33,586 bases of DNA from Gammaproteobacteria bacterium (GTDB lineage Bacteria > Pseudomonadota > Gammaproteobacteria > HK1): assembly GCA_011775625.1 (NCBI GenBank), contig JAABYT010000030.1:17731-51316 (forward strand), given 5' to 3'. Below, in pieces: positions 18,978 to 26,716 of the stretch. Within the stretch, counting starts at the first letter, position 1. Each line of letters opens with the position of its first letter. Made by a program: the position numbers and the translations under genes. The notes under the pieces were generated by a model, which searched no databases, was not told the DNA's origin, and worked only from the letters and a program-made list of their open reading frames with translations.

Positions 18978-19586
18978 CTACTTCGCTCTCCAGCCACCGC
19001 CCGACTGGTAGTACCAACCGCGCTGCGCGCGATCGATCCAGCGACGCGCAAATGTCTCCTGGATCTGCCTCTCCCATTCCGGGTGGCCGTTGGCGGCGGC
19101 AATCTCGCGATAGAGTGCCATGCGGTCACGATTCTCATCGGCCACCAGCTGATTGACCGTCTTGCGTGCGGCGAGCGGGATGGCCTTGGCATCGCGCACG
19201 GCCACCAGCCCATTGCCCGTGAGTCCGACGGCGCCCGAGTTGTAATGCGGCAGAAGCTGCCCGTGACGGGCGCGCATGGAAGCTTGCAGCTTCCCGATGG
19301 CAGGGCTCGAGATGTCGAGATTCGCCTCCTGGGCTCGGGCTGCGCTCACCAGCCACTCCAGGATGGCATACGCGACCCGGGACGGGATCGCGCCAAGAGA
19401 GCCCGCGTCGGAGGACTGCTCGTTGGCGGTCTTGTCGGCGTCGTCCCCCCAAACCTCCTCGATGATCTTGTCGGCTGCCTGCTCGGCAGCGGCGGCCGGG
19501 AAATACACGTTGATGGTCACGCAGGCGCCGCTGCTCAGAAAGGCGGCGGTGGCGAGCGCAGCGGCGAGATTTCTCAAGTAACTCAT
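18978..19586 (-). CDS. ydbL: YdbL-like DUF1318 lipoprotein with a YnbE-like N-terminus
   Basis: A 202-aa exported protein. The signal peptide MSYLRNLAAALATAAFLSSGAC ends in a possible lipidation Cys22, although Ser at -3 makes the lipobox imperfect. Directly after it comes VTINVYFPAAAAEQAADKII, similar to the short beta-strand of YnbE. The C-terminal 100 residues (LPHYNSGAVGLTGNGLVAVRD to WYYQSGGGWRAK) match the DUF1318 domain of YdbL. In E. coli ydbH-ynbE-ydbL encode an inner-to-outer membrane phospholipid transport system. Here ydbH lies directly upstream, but no separate ynbE fits into the 93-base gap. The ATG at 19586 has GGGAG eight bases before it. Gene name by homology; the fusion idea is inference. 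Confidence 0.8.
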   Translation of the reverse strand: MSYLRNLAAALATAAFLSSGACVTINVYFPAAAAEQAADKIIEEVWGDDADKTANEQSSDAGSLGAIPSRVAYAILEWLVSAARAQEANLDISSPAIGKLQASMRARHGQLLPHYNSGAVGLTGNGLVAVRDAKAIPLAARKTVNQLVADENRDRMALYREIAAANGHPEWERQIQETFARRWIDRAQRGWYYQSGGGWRAK

Positions 19587-19679
19587 TGGACGCTCCCAGC
19601 TTTGCAGACAGGATTGTGAATTTACGCGCATTGGAGATGAACCTACCATGAACGAAGTCTCCCCGGCGGTCCGGGCGGC

Positions 19680-21656
19680 TCAGCGGATGACGGGCCCCTC
19701 GCTGGCGACAATCTGGCGAAGCCTGCCGACCAGCACCTGCCAGTCCACGCGCCGGTTGAAACCGAGAACGTCGATGCGTGGTGGCAGACCACCACCTTCG
19801 ACGATGTAATAGCCGCGCTCGGCGGGCGCCACACCGTCCATCTCGCACACGCCACTCTCGAGGCGGCAGGCGATACCGAGCCGGCGATAAGAGAACTCGT
19901 CGAAGATTCGCAGCAGCGTCGACGAGAGAACCGCCCCCGCGCCACCCAGGCTGGCAAGGTTTTCGACTGCCCGCTGAGAGATGCGATGCCGGGAATCATC
20001 GTCCTCGGGCGTGGCAAAGCGCGCCTCGAATCTGGTCGGCTTCCAGTCTTTGAGAATCAGACCGTGCACGCGGCCCTGCAACTTTCCTTGAATGTTACCA
20101 AAGGAGAAGGTGCCGGTCAGGGCATCCAGGGAGAGATCCTCCAGATCGACGTCGGCGTACAGCACCGGAATGACACCGAAGGGATCGGCGATACGAAGTT
20201 CCCCGACGCGCACTTTGCCTTCGAAGACTTCCATTTCGAGACTACCGTCGACCGTGACCACGCCGCCCGCGTAGCCGACCAGCGGAATGTCGCCGCCGAG
20301 CGTGCCGCCGAAGCTCGGCCAGCCGAGCGCGCCGGTGAGCGCGGTGAGCGACATGGGCTGCACGCTGCCGCGAAACTGCCAGCTCAGGTCGGGGGTTGCG
20401 ATAGCATCCACGCGAAGGTCGCTTACCTGTATGCCACCCTCGAGCAGCGGTATCCAGAGCGGTGCCCCCAGGTCGAACCGCCGGCCGACGAAACGCCCGT
20501 CGAGCGTGCCGGAGCCGAAATCGATACGGTAGAGCCGGCCCCCGTCCCAGGTGAGCCTGCTCGCCTCTGCGCCGGGTGCCTCGCTCCATTCGACATGCCC
20601 GTGCACGCCGGAAAGGACGAAGCGCCCGGCCGAGTCGTCGACGTCGATACCATCGAGGTCGATGCGTACCCGTCGACGCTCGGGCACGGCGTGCCACTCG
20701 AGACGCGCCGCCGCTCGACCATCGACGGTGAGCGCATCAAACGGAGTGCCGATGGCGAAGGGCTGAAGGTAGGTGGCATGGAGGGGCGCTGCGGCAGTGC
20801 TGGCAAGCCCCAGGTCGAGCGCCTCGAGCGCACCATCGGCCGCCAGGCGCAGGTCGCCCTCGAGCGTGGCCACGGACCGATGGTGAAAACGCACCGGTGA
20901 GAGCGTCACACGTCCGGTTTCGGTATCGACGCTGCCGGCTGCGCTGACGCTAATCGGCGTTGCACCTGCATCCACGAAAACCGGATCGAGATACATCTGT
21001 CCGGCATCCACCTCGAGCTCCGCTTCGGTGCGCCAACCGCTCGCGGCGCGCGACACGCGCCCTTCGACCCGGGCGCTCACACCCTCGCCTGCATGCAAGC
21101 CCTGCGCATCGCTGAAGCCAAGGCCGGATACAACCGCGTCGAGGCGTGCGCCGCGAACGCCGGCATCGCCGTCGAGGGTCAGCTCCACCGACAACTCGCC
21201 GTCGCTCATATCGAGCGCCGGCACCAGGCCCTGCTCGGCGGCGGGACGCCAGAGCGATTTCGGCGCGATCCGCGCGGCTTTCGCCTCGAGCCGCCAGCGC
21301 CCGGCGTCCCAGTCGAGCCGCACGCCGAGGGGTAGTGATTGCGCTGCGCCGGCATCGCCGCGGACCGTGAGCGCGGCATCGGCGCATATTATCGAGGAGG
21401 TCTCCGCCACGGCCCCGGGACAGTCGAAAAACGCGCCGGCCAGCGCCGGCAAGCGTCCCGGCAGCTCGAGCTGTGAGCCGCCGAGCGCGAGCGCGAGCCG
21501 ATCCTCGCCTGTGAAGCCGAGACGCACGGTCACGTCGGCGACAGACCACGCGGCGCCATCCACGCGGGCGATTTCGAGAATCAGCTCCTCAACCGCCGCC
21601 GACGGGGTGGCGCGCATCAGAGCTACGAGCACCAGCAGACGCGCGGCAAAACCGAT
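19680..21656 (-). CDS. ydbH: YdbH-like AsmA-family intermembrane lipid transport protein
   Basis: About 658 aa, beginning with a hydrophobic leader (IGFAARLLVLVALMRATPSAA) and continuing as repetitive beta-rich sequence, typical of AsmA-like bridges that carry phospholipid between the membranes. The C-terminal third has the family-like blocks FGNIQGKLQGRVHGLILKDW, SQRAVENLASLGG and GVAPAERGYYIVEG. Neighbouring ydbL supports the assignment. The start is unsettled. A Shine-Dalgarno GAGG and a -10 (21689-21684) both point to about 21656, where the in-frame codon is ATC; no ATG, GTG or TTG lies there. The next usual starts, GTG 21632 or ATG 21617, would shorten or remove the signal peptide and have no Shine-Dalgarno. 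A sequencing error (ATG read as ATC) is possible. Open frame extending upstream to 22112 has no family-like sequence. Confidence 0.75.
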   Translation of the reverse strand: MGFAARLLVLVALMRATPSAAVEELILEIARVDGAAWSVADVTVRLGFTGEDRLALALGGSQLELPGRLPALAGAFFDCPGAVAETSSIICADAALTVRGDAGAAQSLPLGVRLDWDAGRWRLEAKAARIAPKSLWRPAAEQGLVPALDMSDGELSVELTLDGDAGVRGARLDAVVSGLGFSDAQGLHAGEGVSARVEGRVSRAASGWRTEAELEVDAGQMYLDPVFVDAGATPISVSAAGSVDTETGRVTLSPVRFHHRSVATLEGDLRLAADGALEALDLGLASTAAAPLHATYLQPFAIGTPFDALTVDGRAAARLEWHAVPERRRVRIDLDGIDVDDSAGRFVLSGVHGHVEWSEAPGAEASRLTWDGGRLYRIDFGSGTLDGRFVGRRFDLGAPLWIPLLEGGIQVSDLRVDAIATPDLSWQFRGSVQPMSLTALTGALGWPSFGGTLGGDIPLVGYAGGVVTVDGSLEMEVFEGKVRVGELRIADPFGVIPVLYADVDLEDLSLDALTGTFSFGNIQGKLQGRVHGLILKDWKPTRFEARFATPEDDDSRHRISQRAVENLASLGGAGAVLSSTLLRIFDEFSYRRLGIACRLESGVCEMDGVAPAERGYYIVEGGGLPPRIDVLGFNRRVDWQVLVGRLRQIVASEGPVIR

Positions 21657-21683
21657 GAGAGTTTCCTCGTTATGATTCTTTGA

Positions 21684-21689
21684 ATTATA
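21684..21689 (-). promoter_or_regulatory. -10 box of ydbH
   Basis: Consensus TATAAT on the minus strand; the spacing to the predicted start (about 21677) leaves a 20-base leader with the GAGG Shine-Dalgarno of ydbH. No recognisable -35 is found at 16-18 bases, so an activator may be required. Confidence 0.5.
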
Positions 21690-21929
21690 TGGGTGTGTGC
21701 AAAGACCGCGCTCGCCATGTGCCGGATCCCGGCGCCAGGTCGTGCGCCTGGAATGCCATGGCCGCAGTGTAGGGTAATCCTCGCGGTGGGCAAAAAGACG
21801 GTGTTCGAGCGACGGTGAAGCTGCCGTCGGAACCCTTGACAAGCCCCCGGCTGCAGAGCCCCCCGGGACTAACGCGCTGAATTGCAGCGGATTTCCCGGC
21901 CGCGGGTGAGGCCTCGAAACGTTCGGAGC

Positions 21930-21943
21930 GTGAACGGGTTCAC
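21930..21943. promoter_or_regulatory. Palindrome, possible enhancer-binding site
   Basis: GTGAAC-GG-GTTCAC is a perfect inverted repeat centred about 130 bases before the predicted sigma-54 transcription start, the usual distance for an activator of that sigma factor. The regulator is unknown. Confidence 0.4.
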
Positions 21944-22016
21944 ACAAGGTCGGCGAGCCGCTGTCGGAAAAGCTTACACCCGCACCGAGGGGCGCCGACC
22001 AGCCACCCGCAAGTCG

Positions 22017-22039
22017 TTGAAATGGGGCTGCCACTTCAA
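22017..22039. promoter_or_regulatory. Inverted repeat touching the sigma-54 promoter
   Basis: TTGAAATGG (22017-22025) and CCACTTCAA (22031-22039) form a nine-base inverted repeat with one mismatch, ending one base before the -24 element. It could be a binding site for a second regulator or a repressor. Confidence 0.35.
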
Positions 22040-22040
22040 G

Positions 22041-22057
22041 TTGGCATAAGGCTTGCT
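22041..22057 (+). promoter_or_regulatory. Sigma-54 (RpoN) promoter
   Basis: TTGGCATAAGGCTTGCT matches the sigma-54 consensus YTGGCACG-N4-TTGCW. The GG at 22043-22044 and GC at 22055-22056 are separated by exactly ten bases, as the factor requires. Predicted transcription start is near 22067. A Shine-Dalgarno (GGAGGA, 22082-22087) and a TTG start (22096) follow directly, and no sigma-70 elements are seen nearby. Confidence 0.75.
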
Positions 22058-22095
22058 TCGTTGCTACGCATACCGATGTGCGGAGGAACAGCTGC

Positions 22096-22317
22096 TTGCA
22101 CAACCGCATCACCGCGACGGAAGACCAGCTGATAGCGGAGATTAGCGGCCTCCAGCGCCGAGTTTCGGACGCGCCGGATAGCGGCGATTATCGCGCGCGC
22201 ACTGCGCGCAGTTATCTCAAGGAACTGTTGAGATTCAAACAGGAGATGCTGGAGCTAATCCGCTATCGGCGCGCCGGCAAGGTGGCACGCTGGCAGCGGC
22301 GCCCCGAGCTGCACTGA
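22096..22317 (+). CDS. Unknown 73-aa protein, sigma-54 controlled
   Basis: Not recognised. A 73-aa, basic, mostly helical protein beginning (M)HNRITATEDQLIAEISGL and ending GKVARWQRRPELH. The central part (YLKELLRFKQEMLELIRYRR) would make an amphipathic helix with clustered positive charges, as in small regulatory or nucleic-acid-binding proteins, but no family can be named. The TTG at 22096 was chosen because GGAGGA lies eight bases before it; an in-frame ATG at 22078 has no Shine-Dalgarno and lies only about ten bases after the predicted transcription start. The gene is bounded by a sigma-54 promoter and a strong terminator, so it looks like a complete one-gene unit. It could also be a small RNA with an incidental reading frame, though promoter, Shine-Dalgarno and terminator together favour a gene. 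Confidence 0.6.
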   Translation: MHNRITATEDQLIAEISGLQRRVSDAPDSGDYRARTARSYLKELLRFKQEMLELIRYRRAGKVARWQRRPELH

Positions 22318-22345
22318 ATCGTTTCGTGACATGTCCCTAGTGGCA

Positions 22346-22375
22346 CCCCGCTTGCTCTCAAGCGGGGTTTTTTTT
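22346..22375 (+). terminator. Strong intrinsic terminator of the small gene
   Basis: A perfect nine-pair stem CCCCGCTTG/CAAGCGGGG (22346-22354 with 22359-22367), loop CTCT, is followed by eight T (22368-22375). It ends the plus-strand transcript of the 73-aa gene. The last codons of the opposing rimI gene are laid over the right arm and the T-tract. Confidence 0.92.
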
Positions 22376-22861
22376 GTCCGTGTGATCGCCTGACCCGTCG
22401 AGGCTCATGGCGAGGATCAGCGCGTCCTCGCGCCCGCCGCGACCGGGGTAGTATCCGCGCCTCACGCCGACCTCGTTGAAGCCCACGGCCGCGTAAAGCC
22501 TGAGGGCGGCGAGATTGGTGGGACGGACCTCGAGCAGCGCGGTGTCCGCACGGTGCGCCTTCGCCACCTCGAGCAGATGGCTGAGCAGCAGCCGACCCAC
22601 CCCTTGGCGACGGTCGTCGGCACGCACGCACAGATTGAGAATATGCGATTCCCCAGCCGCTACCTGCATGATGCCGTAGGCCCTGATGGCACCGCCCTGC
22701 GCAACCACCCAGCAGCAGTATCCCGCCCGCAGGCAGTCGCGGAATATCCCCTCCGACCATGGAAACGAGTAGGCTTCACGCTCGATCGCCATGACCATGG
22801 CCAGATCCGAATCACGCATGGGCCGGATGTTTGGTATCTCGTCCTTGAGCACGGCGCTCAT
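22358..22861 (-). CDS. rimI: Ribosomal-protein S18 alanine N-acetyltransferase RimI
   Basis: A 167-aa GNAT acetyltransferase that acetylates the N-terminal Ala of ribosomal protein S18. The family-like start IRPMRDSDLAMVMAIEREAY, the FPWSEGIF block, the acetyl-CoA loop RRQGVGRLLLSHL and the late NLAALRLYAAVGFNEVGVRRGYY are present. The ATG at 22861 overlaps the stop of the uracil-DNA glycosylase gene (ATGA) and has GGAGG before it; an upstream ATG at 22906 would add a stretch lying inside that gene. The last codons (GSGDHTDKKNPA) are laid over the opposing gene's terminator, so its tail may have evolved around that element. Confidence 0.94.
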   Translation of the reverse strand: MSAVLKDEIPNIRPMRDSDLAMVMAIEREAYSFPWSEGIFRDCLRAGYCCWVVAQGGAIRAYGIMQVAAGESHILNLCVRADDRRQGVGRLLLSHLLEVAKAHRADTALLEVRPTNLAALRLYAAVGFNEVGVRRGYYPGRGGREDALILAMSLDGSGDHTDKKNPA

Positions 22862-23613
22862 TCGCAGGCCTCCAGGAGCTCGCGCACGCGTTTCAGGTCT
22901 TGCCACGCCTTGCGTTTCTCCAGCGGAGAACGCAGCAGATAAGCGGGATGATAGGTGACGACGAGGGGTATTCGCGTACCCTCCTCGGCATTCTCATAAA
23001 CATAGCTCTGCCCGCGCATCCTGCCGATGGGAACGGTCGACCCCACCAGGTGCTGAGCGGCGACGCGGCCGACGGCAACAATGACCCGCGGCTGCACGAG
23101 CGCGATCTGGCACCTGAGGTACGGGGCACAGGCGACCATCTCCTCGGGCTTCGGATCGCGGTTCTTCGGTGGCCGGCACTTGACGATATTGGCGATGTAG
23201 ACACCCTCGCGGGTGAGCCCGATGGCGCGCAGCATCGCGTTGAGCAGCTGGCCGGCGCGGCCGACGAACGGTTCGCCCCGGCGGTCTTCCTCGGCGCCGG
23301 GCGCCTCACCGATAATCATGCAGCGGGCACCCGGGTCGCCGGTGCCGAACACCGTCTGGGTGCGGCCGTCAGCGAGCGCGCACAGGTGACAGTCGGCGAC
23401 CGCGGCGCCGAGCGCCTCGAGCGATGCGAATTCCCGCTCGCCGCCGTGCGCGCTGCGCGCACCGTGCGAGGGCCGCGCCGCGGGCGCGGCGGGCCCGGCG
23501 TCGGCCGTCGAATCCGGCAAGCCAGGCGCGTGCCGGTCGCGCGCGAGCCATACGTCCACCTGCATGGCCTGCAGGTAGCTCTCGCGCCGGGCTCGGTCGG
23601 CCTGTTCAGCCAT
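22858..23613 (-). CDS. Family 4 uracil-DNA glycosylase (iron-sulfur)
   Basis: A 251-aa protein removing uracil from DNA. The four cluster ligands are C75 and C78 (CHLC), C146 ([10 protein letters not shown]) and C162 (ACAPYL). Catalytic blocks GEAPGAEED and HPAYLLRSP and the DNA-binding [13 protein letters not shown] are clear. It has an extra N-terminal part of about 60 residues, including a Pro/Ala-rich linker, which looks disordered. Such enzymes were first described as 'phage SPO1 DNA polymerase-related' proteins. The ATG at 23613 was chosen over a GTG at 23637 because the latter would overlap pssA by 14 bases. It lies 10 bases after pssA and overlaps rimI, a common pairing in gammaproteobacteria. 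Confidence 0.92.
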   Translation of the reverse strand: MAEQADRARRESYLQAMQVDVWLARDRHAPGLPDSTADAGPAAPAARPSHGARSAHGGEREFASLEALGAAVADCHLCALADGRTQTVFGTGDPGARCMIIGEAPGAEEDRRGEPFVGRAGQLLNAMLRAIGLTREGVYIANIVKCRPPKNRDPKPEEMVACAPYLRCQIALVQPRVIVAVGRVAAQHLVGSTVPIGRMRGQSYVYENAEEGTRIPLVVTYHPAYLLRSPLEKRKAWQDLKRVRELLEACE

Positions 23614-23623
23614 CGTCTGCAGC

Positions 23624-24412
23624 CTATGCCCCCTCACCGCCTTGCCGGGGCTCCTCCGGCACCGCGCTGCCGGCGCGCCGCTCCGCCCGGCGCCGGCGAA
23701 TCTGCACCAGCGTCACAACCGGACCCGAGAACATGTAGATGATGGAGAGCGCGAACAGCACCAGCGGAGGATCGCTCGATATGAACACGAACAGAACCAG
23801 GACCACGAGGATCGAAATGAATGGCACGCGACCCTTGAAGTCGAGCTCCTTGAAGCTGTAGTAGCGGATATTGCTGACCATCAGGGCACCGGTGATGATG
23901 GTGATGGCGAACGCTGCCGGCATCATGCGCGTGCCGTCGAGGCCATAGTCGGTGCTGAACCAGACCAGCCCGGCGACCACGGCCGCCGCCAGCGGGCATG
24001 GCAAACCCTGGAAGTAGCGCTTGTCGGCGGTCTCCACCTGGGTATTGAAGCGGGCCAGCCGGAGCGCCGTGGCCGCGGCGTAGAAAAATGCCGCCAGCCA
24101 GCCGAGCTTGCCCATACCGACGAGCGCCCACTGGTAGACCACCAGCGACGGCCCGATGCCAAACGACACCATGTCGGCGAGGCTGTCGTATTGTGCTCCG
24201 AATGCGCTCTGCGTATTGGTGAGACGCGCGACACGCCCATCGATGCCGTCGAGGACCATGGCCACGAAGATAGCCACCGCGGCAGCTTCGAAACGGTCCG
24301 CCATGGCCGCGACCACCGCGTAGAAACCGGCGAAAAGAGCCGCCGTGGTGAAAAGGTTCGGCAGCAGATAGATTCCGCGGCGTTGCCTTCTGGGAGCTTG
24401 CTGCGTTTGCAT
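23624..24412 (-). CDS. pssA: CDP-diacylglycerol-serine O-phosphatidyltransferase
   Basis: A 262-aa integral membrane enzyme making phosphatidylserine from CDP-diacylglycerol and serine. The CDP-alcohol phosphatidyltransferase signature DG(x)2AR(x)8G(x)3D(x)3D is complete: D58, G59, A62-R63, G72, D76 and D80. About eight hydrophobic segments are seen, with a charged C-terminus. It is the type II (Bacillus/yeast-like) enzyme, not the E. coli peripheral one. It follows the Psd homologue after 72 bases and the uracil-DNA glycosylase comes 10 bases later. An ilvC-pssA link is known in Pseudomonas. Confidence 0.93.
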   Translation of the reverse strand: MQTQQAPRRQRRGIYLLPNLFTTAALFAGFYAVVAAMADRFEAAAVAIFVAMVLDGIDGRVARLTNTQSAFGAQYDSLADMVSFGIGPSLVVYQWALVGMGKLGWLAAFFYAAATALRLARFNTQVETADKRYFQGLPCPLAAAVVAGLVWFSTDYGLDGTRMMPAAFAITIITGALMVSNIRYYSFKELDFKGRVPFISILVVLVLFVFISSDPPLVLFALSIIYMFSGPVVTLVQIRRRRAERRAGSAVPEEPRQGGEGA

Positions 24413-24484
24413 GGCGATGACGAGTGGCGCCCCCTGTGACTGCGTGGACCGCCCTACTCATGATAGCCAGTAATCGGGGAGCGA

Positions 24485-25138
24485 TCAGCCCGCCGCGGGG
24501 ATGTCCTGGGGTCCCCTCAGGCGGCCGAGCACGGTGGCGCCGGAAACGACCGCAGCGCCCGCGGTCACCTCGGTACGGGTGGTGATCGGCATGTACACGT
24601 CAATGACATGGCCGAAGTAGAGAAAGCCGGTGCGCTTACCGATGCCGATCCGCTCCCCTGGCGCGGCGTACAGCTTGAACCGCGAGATGGGGCGCAGCGA
24701 TGACACCGCGAACACGATGTCGTCACCCTCATCGGTCTTCAACCAGGTGCTGTAGCAGTTCGGGGAAAAACCGGTTGCCGGCAACACATCCGGCTCGTTG
24801 AACGGCTGCGACGAGGTCCAGTAATCCATGACCTTGCCTTCCACCGGGCTCCTCAGAACGCCGATGCCGAGGCCGTCGAGGTGTATGCGCACTCGGCACG
24901 ATTCCCTGTCGAGCCATGGATCGCGCCCCGTGGTGACGTCGACGACGCGCCCGTCCCCCGGGCTCAGCACGGCCATGGGCAGGTTCGGGATGTCGGGAGC
25001 GAAGTCGCGAAAAACGAACAGCAGCAGGACGGCAACGACCCACAGAGGCAAGGACCACGCAGCGCTTGCGAAATACGCGACGGCGATTGCCGAAACGACC
25101 GCCACGCCGATCGGAACAAGGCCCTCACGCGCGATCAT
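24485..25138 (-). CDS. Phosphatidylserine decarboxylase homologue lacking catalytic residues
   Basis: A 217-aa protein with two N-terminal membrane segments (about 8-43) and the Psd fold: LSPGDGRVVDV, retaining D62, then RVRIHLDGLGIGVLRSPVEG and CYSTWLKTDEGDD. In working Psd enzymes the first segment is followed by a His in the NVHVNR motif, and the C-terminal region has LGST or GS where the chain is cut and Ser becomes the pyruvoyl group. Here the motif reads GIGVLR, and the cleavage motif position reads YFGHVIDVYMP, with His177 in place of Ser. As read, the protein cannot make a pyruvoyl cofactor, so it is probably not an active decarboxylase. It may regulate or scaffold PssA, or have another role. 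The ATG has GAGG eight bases upstream and lies 42 bases after ilvC. Confidence 0.8.
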   Translation of the reverse strand: MIAREGLVPIGVAVVSAIAVAYFASAAWSLPLWVVAVLLLFVFRDFAPDIPNLPMAVLSPGDGRVVDVTTGRDPWLDRESCRVRIHLDGLGIGVLRSPVEGKVMDYWTSSQPFNEPDVLPATGFSPNCYSTWLKTDEGDDIVFAVSSLRPISRFKLYAAPGERIGIGKRTGFLYFGHVIDVYMPITTRTEVTAGAAVVSGATVLGRLRGPQDIPAAG

Positions 25139-25180
25139 GGCATCGCCTCGACGCCGCTCAAGCGTACTCGCGCGCGGCGC

Positions 25181-26224
<1,044 letters not shown>

Positions 26225-26716
26225 TCAAACGCGCAGGGCTTTCTCCCCGCGCCCGACACCGATGGCTCCCGATCGGACGACTTCCATGATGAGCTTGCGA
26301 TCTATCGCGGTGATGAACGCGTCGAGCTTGTCATCGGTACCGGTGACTTCAATGATGTAGGTCGAGTTGGTTACATCGACGATGCGGCCCCGGAAGATAT
26401 CGGACAGGCGTTTGATCTCCTCGCGCCCCGCCCCGGTGGCCCTGACCTTTATGAGCATCATGGCGCGCTCCACATGTGCTCCCTCGGTCAGCTCGAGTAG
26501 CTTTACCACATCGACGAGCTTGTTGAGTTGCTTCGTGATTTGCTCGAGGATGGCCTCCGAGCCCGTCGTGGTGATGGTCATGCGCGACACGCTCGGATCC
26601 TCGGTCGGCGCCACGCTCAAGCTTTCGATGTTGTAGCCGCGCGCGGAAAACAGACCCGCAACGCGCGACAGAGCGCCTGGCTCGTTCTCCAGCAGCAACG
26701 CGATGATGTGACGCAC
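26225..26716 (-). CDS. ilvH: Acetolactate synthase small (regulatory) subunit
   Basis: A 163-aa protein of IlvH/IlvN type binding valine through an ACT domain. It begins with MRHIIALLLENEPGALSRVAGLFSARGYNIESL, a complete ACT motif with the valine-binding GAL and NIESL segments, and has a C-terminal region with GRIVDV and TGTDDKLDAF. The start codon is GTG, sharing its G with the stop of ilvB (TAGTG), and no Shine-Dalgarno is present. Translation therefore depends on coupling to ilvB, which keeps subunits balanced. Confidence 0.97.
   Translation of the reverse strand: MRHIIALLLENEPGALSRVAGLFSARGYNIESLSVAPTEDPSVSRMTITTTGSEAILEQITKQLNKLVDVVKLLELTEGAHVERAMMLIKVRATGAGREEIKRLSDIFRGRIVDVTNSTYIIEVTGTDDKLDAFITAIDRKLIMEVVRSGAIGVGRGEKALRV

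Larger units (their letters stand above)
21657..22040. other. Long intergenic regulatory region between ydbH and the sigma-54 gene
   Basis: About 440 bases without a gene up to 22095. It holds the ydbH -10, a bulged hairpin (GTTC-gag-CGACGG, loop, CCGTCG-GAAC; 21803-21833), a lone TTGACA (21836-21841) without a partner -10, the palindrome GTGAAC-GG-GTTCAC (21930-21943) and a second inverted repeat TTGAAATGG/CCACTTCAA (22017-22039, one mismatch). No protein-coding frame with family-like sequence is seen. A small RNA cannot be excluded. Confidence 0.6.

Noticed and set aside
21836-21860. TTGACA at 21836 as a promoter for a small RNA
   Set aside because: No -10-like sequence lies 16-18 bases after it; the following bases are C-rich.
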